NCBI GenBank assembly: GCA_030142905.1
Contig: JASJOG010000018.1
Span: 806,001 to 870,000 of the forward strand
Reading direction: 5' to 3'
From: Heliopora coerulea
Taxonomy: Eukaryota; Cnidaria; Anthozoa; Scleralcyonacea; Helioporidae
DNA: 64,000 nt
The notes beneath the pieces were generated by a model. That model saw nothing but the letters and a program-made list of their open reading frames with translations, was not told the DNA's origin and searched no databases. Shown here one piece after another: positions 24,135-33,900 of this stretch; the stretch's first letter is position 1, and every line of letters begins with the position of its first letter. The position numbers and the translations under genes were made by a program.

Positions 24135-24439
24135 TATTCTTTTTTAATAAAGTTTTTATGATGATTGTATGACGTTTAAACTTTATGTTGAGCGGGCTCT
24201 TGATGATATTATATATATATATATATATACAGGAATATGGTTATTCCAAATCAACGTGAATAGAGTGCTCAATATCAGGGCTGGTAGAGCATAATACAAA
24301 TGTTAACTAAAAATGTCCTTTACGTTGCTACTTAAAGTTTCACGCTGTTAAGCGATCATCGGGCAACTGAGAATGAATCAATTACAACCATCCCTTTCAT
24401 GCTGTCCCAGGTTTAATTATCTACCAGCAAATTCGTTAG

Positions 24440-24955
24440 ACAGGCATATTTGTGTCAAAAAGTTTATTTAGATCTAACATTTCGTTGCTTAAGAGGCAAC
24501 ATCATCAGAGAACGAAACATAATACGATAAAACAATCGCTAAAATATTATTACATAGTTAATTAGCATAAATTGGCGTTTGAGAGGAAATAGGAAGTGAT
24601 GAGATGTCAGAGGCGGCGAAGAGGGTAAAGGGAATCAGTATAAGGAAAGAGGAACTGAGCTTGATTGAGAGTTGAGAGTAGGATTGAGTTTGTGAATGAG
24701 TAAGCTTTCTCTAATGAGGAGTTCATGAGTGATAGATGAGGAGTGAGAGAGGATGGTGAAATCATCTGATGTAGTGGGATGGCCAGTGTTGTGGTGATGT
24801 GATAGAATGTTTGTTGTGGAAGGGTTAACACGCTCTTTGCCAGTAAGGGCTGAGATACCTAAGTGGTCAGCTTAGGTGAGATACCTAAGCAACGAAACGT
24901 TAGATGTAAATAAACCTTTTGACACAAATATGCCTATCTTACGAATTTTTTGCTG
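24440..24955. mobile_element. Inverted-repeat segment with hammerhead ends
   Basis: Left end reads CATATTTGTGTCAAAAAG...AACATTTCGTTGC; right end reads GCAACGAAACGTTAGATG...TTTTGACACAAATATG, i.e. inverted copies. The middle (24.6-24.84 kb) has a Glu/Arg- or Ser/Leu-rich frame without similarity I recognise. Confidence 0.55.
24471..24508 (-). ncRNA. Hammerhead-like motif with intact core
   Basis: On the - strand: CTGATGA (24508-24502), stem II GTTGC...GCAAC, GAAA (24483-24480), short AT...AT stem III and C at 24471. Stem I is weak. Confidence 0.5.
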
Positions 24956-24973
24956 GGCCTTGATTTTCATTCT

Positions 24974-24974
24974 T

Positions 24975-25016
<42 letters not shown>
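24974..25016. repeat. (GT)n microsatellite
   Basis: About 20 GT units downstream of the inverted-repeat segment. The rest of 25.5-26.7 kb shows no recognisable gene. Confidence 0.95.
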
Positions 25017-25224
25017 AGGTCAACGGGAAGGTATTTGCCTGAGGTTTTTGTACAGACCGAGTGACGAAGAAGTTAGGAGTAAATCTTTTGTAACAGGTAC
25101 CTGAACCTGGTTCGTTTGTCTTCAAATCAACTCAAAAAATTTTCCTACCTAAACTCGCCGGGCTGTACGAAGAAGTTATCGCACGGCTAGGCAGCCAATG
25201 AGGGTATGTCATTTTGCTTACAGA

Positions 25225-25425
25225 CCGCAACAGCCATATATATATATATATATATAAATTATCAAAAACCTCCTTATCCCAAGTTTTAAAACCATTTATA
25301 TCTGACAAGATAAAACTTTTAAAAACTTTATTTCAACGTTTCGGGGCACTGCCCCTTTGTCAAGAAACAAAGGGGCAGTGCCCCGAAAAGTTGAAATAAA
25401 GTTTTTTTAAAAGTTTTATCTTGTC

Positions 25426-25464
<39 letters not shown>

Positions 25465-25470
25465 TGTTGG
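25225..25470. repeat. Palindromic Penelope-end pair bounded by TA tracts
   Basis: CAACAGCCATATATA and TATATATGGCTGTTG face each other at the outside. Inside, AAAACTTTATTTCAAC...CGGGGCACTGCCCC is followed by its inverted copy. Each arm holds a GGGGC-AGT-GCCCC hairpin followed by GAAA, i.e. two head-to-head hammerhead-like ends. Confidence 0.65.
25339..25363 (-). ncRNA. Hammerhead-like motif, U3-A8 variant
   Basis: On the - strand: TTGACAA, stem II GGGGC-AGT-GCCCC, GAAAC. Relative to CUGANGA both C3 and G8 are changed, to U and A, which could restore pairing. Stems I and III are not clear. Confidence 0.4.
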
Positions 25471-26767
25471 TGTTAGCCAAAGTAAAATAAAGAAGACTGA
25501 TCTTGCCGGAAAAGAGTTGATGTTGAGGAGGTATTTTAATGTATAAGAACGTTACTGTTTTTATAGCGTGAGATGAACCAAGCACAAGGACTATCTTAGC
25601 GTACGAATCAGCTCAACAAAATGTGTGTTTCCATTGCTATTTACCAGAGAGCTGAATTTTACAAGATTGTACCAGAGCTGTTGTATGGGGGAGTGCCGGG
25701 TCTGGGCTGAAGCAGTTTTCCCATACTTCCATTTTGATGTATAACGAAATGATATAAAATACACCGTACAAGAACAAGCATATTATACGATTTAGGGTAT
25801 ATGCACTTCATATTTTTCGTGCTGGACCACCATAAGACGCTTGTTAGGGTTCAAGACCTTCAGTTTGGGATTCACTCCCTTTTTTTCGGGGCTTGCTACG
25901 GTCCTGTATAGTATGATACCAACAGTGCCTGCTGGGATTGCTCAAGTTATGTGTATGTGTAAGCATAATTTTAATTCTCCAGTCAACTGTAATTCCAGTT
26001 TTTCTACGAGGTGACTTTTATGTTATGAGTTCTGTCCCATCAGACTAAAAAAGTCGTTTTGTGTGAAGGATTCTTTTAGAAAACAGCGTTCAACTGATAG
26101 GATCTTATCACGTGTATGGTCGGACAGAGTTAATTTCCCTAGTAGTCAGATCACCTTTATACCTACAAACCAAGATACTTAAAAATTCGATAAACTTCAA
26201 CTTTAAAACATAGTATCTGATCAAAATTCATCTTTTTTTTCACGTTTTCATCGTAAATTATAAGGATGTTCGACGAAACAATAGACGAACCTCAGGCGAC
26301 GTAGCGTGACTAGATCTTTCTTCCAAACATGAGAAATAATTTGTGGCTCTAGAGTATTAGGCCTCGTTCTGGTTCCACACCAGACCTGAAGGAGAACGTT
26401 GAGCACTGAATAACAAAAAACGTTAAGGTAGAATTGCTGGAAAGTTAAGTGTATGACAGGAACAAACTAACATCCTAGATATTAGGTTTACGGAGTGATT
26501 TGTTTCACAACCGTGAAATTTGAAGTACTTTGTTTGCAGGTATCGGCGTAGCACTTTTCTTAACGTGGCTTTTTGATGGGTGTTTCAATATAATTACTGA
26601 CCCGCCTCAAAAGGTATCGTTTTCTCTAGGCCTTATATCTAATAATGCAGAGAGCAAAAATGTGCAAGTCGAGTTTGTGAAATTTTGCTCGCTGTTGTCG
26701 CTGTTATAATTCCGAGAAAATGTTTCGAAAAAGGTCAGTAACTATAATAGATAATTATTTCGGCACA

Positions 26768-26842
26768 CAGCATTATTGGCTATAATGCAGGAAGCTTCGG
26801 TCTGCGGCCTCAGCTAGCTGCGTTATATCCAATAATGCTGCG
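26768..26842. repeat. Small inverted-repeat element
   Basis: CAGCATTATTGGCTATAATGC near the left and GCGTTATATCCAATAATGCTG at the right form imperfect inverted ends; a related TTATATCTAATAATGC lies at about 26.63 kb. Short non-coding MITE. Confidence 0.6.
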
Positions 26843-26888
26843 TGCCTCAGTAATAACGTGACCCGTTCGCGTGCTCTGATTGGTTAGT

Positions 26889-27296
26889 ACCCGTGTTTGG
26901 ATAAGAGTATCCAAACTCGGAAATTCCCCGCCAAAAGTGTATTGACGTTTGCGACTTACGTTCAGTTTTATTCTATTAAAGAAACACGTAACGCTTTTGT
27001 GTGTTTGAATACCGTGATTCAAACTCTTGGCATGTTGGTGGACTTTCAAATAGCTTAAAAATAAACATGCTTGTTTTTCCTCTTTGTCACTGCGCCGAAG
27101 TGGCTTCGGTTTGTTGACCAGGGTTCGATCTTTCTAAGCTTGGCTCCAATTGGTAATTGATGATTTTCCGGAGAATTGCTCACTTCATTGTTCTGTTTAT
27201 CAAGTTAACTGCTTTTCATCTGTCGCTATTTTATAAGAAATACCAAATGGTTTCCCGTGTTTGGATATTGTAATCCAAACACGCGGGATGTTGTGA
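26889..27296. repeat. Three related hairpins
   Basis: Hairpins built on TGTTTGGATA...TATCCAAAC occur at about 26,889-26,918, 26,999-27,030 (TGTTTGAATACCGTGATTCAAAC) and 27,258-27,296 (CCCGTGTTTGGAT...ATCCAAACACGCGGG). Confidence 0.55.
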
Positions 27297-27507
27297 GACG
27301 TGGGAAAAGCGTAAAAATACACGAGCCGCTAGGCGAGCGTTTTTAGCTTTTCTTAACTTCAAAATAATCACAAGTTTCTTGCGGAAGATATCTAGCTGGA
27401 GGAAATATCATAACCTAAAGATATCTGTAAAAATTGTCACATTCATTGTTGCCATGGTAATAATACAGATGGAATATTGACATGTTTTCCCGATTTTTAT
27501 TAGATGT

Positions 27508-27552
27508 GAACAGAAATTTTTCATGATTATCATGAAAAATTTCTGTTCATGA
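27508..27552. repeat. Perfect palindrome
   Basis: TGAACAGAAATTTTTCATGA, a short AT centre, and the exact reverse complement. Perfect or nearly perfect over about 20 bp per arm. Confidence 0.85.
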
Positions 27553-28131
27553 GTCTGAGGATGATTCTGAAATAATTAAACATGCGCATTATCTTCATTT
27601 TCCTTCGGCGAATTTCTCTGAAAATTGATCAGGATAGATATTTCACTAAAGAACAACATAGCAAAATATTAGGGTAGGCTGTGCACATTTTCTGCCATAA
27701 AGGCAGTGGGTTTTTAAAGATTCTGTCCCACGAATAATTCGTAACTTTAGGTGTTTTTAAAATTAATTTGTGTGCTTTATTCACCAACTCTTAAATAAAT
27801 TCACCAAGGTAGATATCCAAACATTTAGCATTCACAATGACGGCGGCAGTGCTGTCGTGATAGAGTAATTATTATAAAATATGTTTTCTATTACGCAAGC
27901 AATGATTGGTCAGTTACAGTATTTATATCAAGCTATGCAAACACGGTCATGACATCACAGGCGCCGCTTGACGTCAGCACTTGTTCTTGGCGCGAATGGG
28001 AAGCTCTGATTGGTATACGAACTAGTAAGGAGAACATACTATTTGATATTGAGATCGTTCGTTATTTATAGTTATTATGGCTTAGTTCTTTGCTTATTTT
28101 ATAAAAGAAATAGAAAGCGTGATGCAAACAC

Positions 28132-28230
28132 TTCGGAGAGGTTGGGAGAACTCTCAAGCGGCAGTGTAAACCCTCGACCTTCGGTCTCGAGTGTACGCAG
28201 CAGCTTTCGAGTTCTCCTAACCTCCTCGTC
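28132..28230. repeat. Hairpin MITE
   Basis: Arms GGAGAGGTTGGGAGAACTC / GAGTTCTCCTAACCTCC with an inner CTCGACCTTCGGTCTCGAG hairpin. No coding. The rest of 28.3-29.3 kb shows nothing recognisable. Confidence 0.7.
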
Positions 28231-29359
28231 TTTGAATTAGGCTATATAAACGCGGCAAAACCGTTTCTATTACTTAACTAAAAAAGTGATCACTATCTAC
28301 GCGTGGTTTGTTGCAAAATCTAGTCACGAATCACCTATTAAAAATTAACTAAAATTTGTAGCATGCTCACAGCATTACGAAAATGGCTTGTTTAGCTATT
28401 CTTGGACCGATGATGCGATAGCTAAAAAACCTCCAGGAAGAGCTGAAAGAAATCCAACGAGTTTAATTTTTGGTAACAAAAGTTGCTTGTTGTCAGTCTT
28501 GAAACCATCCTGAGTGTTTTCTGCCACTAAGGCAATGTGATTTTGGGCAAAGAGATTTTGAAAATGTTACCACTGGGGAAGATTAGAAAAGACTAAATTT
28601 TGAATATTGTCCGCATTATATTCATACTCGTCAATATATTTATGTCAGTAATTTCTTTTGTTTCGCTTCACACGTCCATGCGAATGGTTCAACAATTTTC
28701 CACCTGCGCACTTGTTAGTGCGACCGTATTTCTACATATGCATTTGTCCACCACATTTGTCAAGGCAAACAGCGATCAATTTTTCCCTCTTATGCTTTCA
28801 ATATTTACAATAAATTTCATGATATAAATTTCGTTCCTAATCTGCAGTATGCTTAGGTACTTAGCGAAAGAGAATGCTCTGTTCCTGACTTTGCACTGTC
28901 ACTGTTATCCTTTTTTACGTTCCTAATAGAGTTGTCATTGACCTCGTTCTTCTTGTTCGACCTCTCTAAAGACAATAGAAATAAAACGTAACGTATGAAA
29001 ATCGGCGTTGACAAACAAAATAACTCCCCTTCCAACACCCCATTACCCTCGTAAATTTTGAAAATTATCCCCCAAAACTACTCCAGACACATTAATTAAC
29101 AATAAACAATACAATATTCAGACACTCTTCGATTTTGTCCCATTACAGACCACGTGCGTAAGCACATTTCCCCACTTTCTTCGCTGAGAAAATACATAAC
29201 CTGGCCTCAAAAACCCAGCAGATAAACTCTTTGTACAGATGCCATATGGTCAGTCATGAAACTTTTGTTTTGACAGGTTTAATCGCAAGAAAGGTATAAC
29301 CACCTGTAAACTAAAATAGCAAAATCGATTGAAACTTTAAATAAATGCTGGATTTTTAT

Positions 29360-29740
29360 CTATCCATCTGTCCATTTTTTTATCTGTCTGTGTCTGTGTT
29401 CACGTGTGTGTATCTGTCTGTCTAACTATCTGTCTATCTATCTGTCTATCTATCAGTCTCAAATCAAGTAACGGAGTATTCGATAAACAGGTTCCTTTTT
29501 AAATATATTGTAATTCGATAAATTCAACTCTACTAGTGGTTTTCTTGTACATGTATTTACGCATCTGTAGTACTATTCAACGTTTAGTAATAGATTAGCC
29601 CTCGACGTCAATATAAAGCAGCCATTAGCACTACTAGAATTTTTAGTTTAAACAAAGCTTTTTTCTCTCTCTCCCTCTCTTCCTCAGTCAATCTGTTCGT
29701 CTGTTCGTCTGTCTGTTCACCTGTCCGTCTGTCCGGACGT
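29360..29740. repeat. (TCTG/TCTA)n tracts
   Basis: Two tetranucleotide arrays, at about 29.36-29.46 and 29.66-29.74 kb, in the intergenic region beyond the FXR stop codon. Confidence 0.85.
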
Positions 29741-30518
29741 TTTGTCCGGATTGACAAAAATATCTGGATATCGGAAGGCTAAAAATGAATGCGAGGAAAA
29801 CAGAAGTGATGACTGGTGAGGAAATTAATATCTATCAGCGGCATACCCATAAGATTTACAAAATTCTAAAAAAAAAAGAGGTCTTCGACAGGCCAGTGAT
29901 TAAACCTCAACCCGCCAAAACATGAGTCCCACAATTGCTGGTATCAAACATTAGTGACCCGGAAAGAGGTTGTCAGCTGAAAATTGTAGATTCCCCTCGT
30001 GACTTCTCCAGTGTCGATCAGCTGGAAAAGTTCACCAGTCGGGCATGAGGATGTTTGAGTCCTTATTTAAAGTCAGGATGTAGGAAGGCGCCAAGATAGA
30101 ATATAGGAAGACTTGTAGAGTCCGTTCTTGAGAAGTACTCTATATGTCTTGAAAATGGAGAAAAACTTCAGAGTTCCCTTAGTGGCAGCGAAAGATCGTT
30201 TTGGTTGCACTAAGGGTAGAGCTCAAATCACAAACAGAAACTTCTTGACAATGAAAGGTTGTCTGGTAGGGAAGGCTTAGGTCAGTCAAGTCGGCAGTGA
30301 TGTTACCACTGGACACTTTTGGTCACATTTCCAGACTTCACAAAGCCATTCCAAGTAAAATCCAAAGTATAATAGGTAAGTTTAGCATTAAATCTTATAT
30401 TTAAGAAAACAAGGATAATCTAATAACTGAATTATTTTGACTTATCCAGTTGACAAAACGGGATAAAGGTAAGCCCCTTCATCAAATCTAACTGTACATG
30501 TTGACATCGAAACAGTTG

Positions 30519-30943
30519 TTAGTCCAACATCGTACCTTTACCTTCACTTGTCGATCTTCGCATGCCTTTTTCTGAATCTGGACTGCTCTTCTCTAGTTTT
30601 GGATGACGTTTTGAAGCGTTTTTGCTGGTGGATCCCTGGGACATCGAGTGTGAATTCTTATTCATTCCAGAATTCTGCTTTGGATCGCGATTTTTATGGA
30701 AGATTTCACCTGGTTTGCCTTGCTGTTTAGCACTATCTTCTCCTTGGCGACTTTCGTCCTGGGCATAACTTGACGTTCTGGGAGTACCATCACCCTTTTG
30801 TCCTTCATATTGGTATCTCCAGTTATCGTTGATACCTTTACGTTGATGCACTTTCTTCTTTAAGCCAAGGGCACTGTCACTTGAGGATCGATCTCTCAGT
30901 TTGTTTTGGACACTTCGCTTACGTTCAAAACTGGGAGATGAGA
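30519..30943 (-). CDS. FXR1: FXR last coding exon
   Basis: Acceptor cctgtttctag; runs 140 codons to TAA. Very hydrophilic and rich in Lys, Ser, Gln, Asp and Gly (for example [20 protein letters not shown] and SEGKGTMLD at the end), with no RGG repeats. Likely disordered. Confidence 0.88.
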
Positions 30944-33900
30944 CTAGAAACAGGTGATTAAAACGAGAATATAAGTATCCTGGTGTAAAATTAAGAAAAC
31001 ACAACTAAAATGTACAGACAACTAATCGGCAATAATTTTTCTTTTCAAAATTTGTCTTTTAAACAAAACGTGTGATGTTAGTATTGTTCTTGGTGGATAC
31101 CAGCCCATGTATAAAATGATTTGTTAAATGCTTAAATTTAAAAGCATTATCATTCGACGTTCGGGAAGGCTATGGCGTTGTCGCATAAAACAGTGCACTT
31201 CTGATGTGAGCTTACACATGCTAATGAGGGAAAATTAGAAATTTCTAGGGAAAAGGAAAATTAGTAAAAGTATGGATGCTAATGAGGGAATTTAGGGATT
31301 AAATTTCCCCTTGAGAAAAGAAGAAATGGAGGTCATCATGGTATTATTGTAAGTAATACCATGACATGAAGGGAATTAGCGATTAAATGTTCCCGAAAGC
31401 CAAGGGACTTTCACAAACCTCCCGAGGCTTGACGAAACATTTAATCACTCATTTCCCTACATGTCATGGTATTACAGAGTAATACCATGATGACCAACGA
31501 AATTTACTTGGTATTGTTTGAAATTCTTTTTGGGATGTTAGTATTGTTCATGGTGGGTACCAGCCTTTATATTAAATGAGTTGTTCAATGCTTAAATTTA
31601 AGAGCATTATTTGATATTCGGTCATGCATGTCAATGAGGAAAAATTAGTAAAAGCATGCATGCTGAGGAAACTTAGGGATTAAATTGCTACTTGAGAACA
31701 ATAGAAACGGAGGTCATCATGGTATTACTAAATTAAACCCACCAAAAAAGTACCAAAAGAGTATTTTTGGCTTTTGGGGATAAGCGAGGTATCTACATAC
31801 CTTCTTCATAAAGATAACACCGACTCAAATAAAAAAGACAAAGCAATTTTCCGGCTCTAAAAATGGCTAAATTTTTCCTGAATGTTTCCATTTGCCCAAG
31901 GAACGCAACGGATGTAAAGCAATTTTGATGCTAAACAAGACGTTTCCTCAGCGGTCGAATTCGGGCCTCATGGGCCTCGCTTCCGCGTTGTACGCCATCT
32001 TTGTGAAAAAGGTCCATGAAAGTGCGTATTTTTTTCCACAGCCCTAATATTACTCGAAATCAGACAACTCCCACTATAGATAACGTTCCATTCCTCCTGT
32101 ACCATGTGATTTGTAAAAGTACAAACTCAAAGATGACGACAACAAGACATATTAAGACCAATGTAAGATGACTACTTTCCGCTTATTTGCGCTGTTTTAT
32201 AGTATAAAACCTGTAATTTTTTTACTTTGCTGCCGTCTGTTCAGTTGTAGCAGTAATGAAGACGTCAAGTGTGAAAGATCACTTTTTTTTTTGCTCTTAC
32301 CACGCTGTTGCGTCATCTGTTCATTTGTAATTGTAAAAACAAATATACGACAAAACATAATCAATTTATGTTTGTTACATACGTTCCACATAAACGTGAG
32401 GGTATTTATTATGAACAAAAAGCCATGGTTTTATTCTTGACAAACTGATTTGGAAAGAGCTGCTGAAAAAGCTGAGAAGTTAACAATGCCTTTGCAACAC
32501 AATCGAAGTGCCATTTCATCGAAATTTTCCTGTTTGGCTTTTTAGTAGTTAGATTCTTTACCTGTGGTTTTCGGTGATGCACCCTTCCGCTTAACGGAAT
32601 GTTTATCGTCTTCTCCTTCCTCAATTATGCCCCTCAAACCTCGATTACCTCCCTGTAAAAATAAATAAATAAATGAATGTAAAAAATAAATAAATAAATA
32701 AATAAATAAAACTAAAAATAAAAAAAATAAAGGAAATAAAACAAAAAAAAAAAGGAGAGTATTTAAATGAGAGGAACTAGAAGCGCTCCTACCACTCTAA
32801 CCACCATCCAGAAACCAAGGAAAATTGTTGCAATTCAGCATGGAAATGTAAACTGGCAAAAAGCTGCACGTACTTGTATGCTTGACTCGAAAAACGATCC
32901 TAAAAGTCTAAACAACGGCGGTGAAGTGATGCAAATGATTGCTTTCCCTTACTACCAGTGGAAAGAATCCTTTATTTTAAGTGACTATGGATTTAGCATC
33001 GTTAACATCCATAAAACGCCGAATTGTAAGCTAGAAACTCTCAAGCTTTATGATCACTTTTTCGAATACCATGCACTTTCAACCACTCTCGAATAATAGC
33101 TTCGACACAGCAAGAACTCGTGGTGAGAGTGATTTTGTACTGATATATCGTACAAACATTTTCTCCTCAACATTTAAGTTTTGTGGTTTTTGCGCACTTA
33201 ATTATCCTTAGTTACAAATGTCATTTTGCGTTTGCCATGTTAGTCCTTAACCTCGTCTGAGGCTCGTGTCATTTCTTCTTAACAGTCATTGCGGCAGCAG
33301 GAAATTTTGATAATGTGGTAGAACCATGTAACCACGAAAACAAGATAAGGACCTCGTGTCGGTTGATACATAAACACAAAACGTACCTGTTTCAAAACCA
33401 ATGGCCGACAAATGATTCTTAATAGCAGCAAAGACGATAAAACACTCCTTAGACATTTCATTGGCGATAAAAGAAGACATTCTAGATCAAGCTCTTGCCT
33501 CCACCATTACGTTACACATGGATAAATTAGAAAAATGGGTCCTAATTTATTGAAGGTGGTCAGTCTGGTAGTTCAGTACTTCATGTTAAGATGCACTGCG
33601 GGATCATGGGGCGATCTTACTTTTTTAAGAAAGGAATATTCGGCCAAAATGGTCATTCTCGAAAATTACGAACGAATTTTCTATCCCGAACGGTTCCAAT
33701 CCCAAACGTTATGGTAATCTTTCCAAAATTTACTGAATTGACTTGTTATGACCGACCAAATGAAATGCATCATAGGTTACTAAAACATACTTTGACTGTT
33801 GGCATGTCTCTTCCTTCTAAAGCACTTTCGCCCTGACTACTTGTACGGATTCTAGGTCCCAGAGAATCAGTTTCATCGTTTCTTGTACTGATGAATTCAG

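Larger units (their letters stand above)
21294..24165 (-). mobile_element. Penelope-like retroelement with inverted partial copy
   Basis: The main copy reads on the - strand from about 23.44 to 21.30 kb (N-terminal region, RT, GIY-YIG). A second, inverted copy of its 3' third reads on the + strand from about 23.40 to 24.165 kb, so the ends form inverted repeats of roughly 750 bp. The outer ends pair as ...AAAAACTTTATT / AATAAAGTTTTT... next to (TA)n tracts at 21.26 and 24.21 kb. Target-site duplication not resolved. Confidence 0.85.

Noticed and set aside
29360..29460. CRISPR-like spacing of repeats
   Set aside because: Simple TCTG/TCTA microsatellite without spacers, in a eukaryotic genome.
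32767..33096. 109-codon plus-strand frame starting [11 protein letters not shown]
   Set aside because: No recognised family, antisense in an FXR intron, follows an A-rich tract; likely chance.
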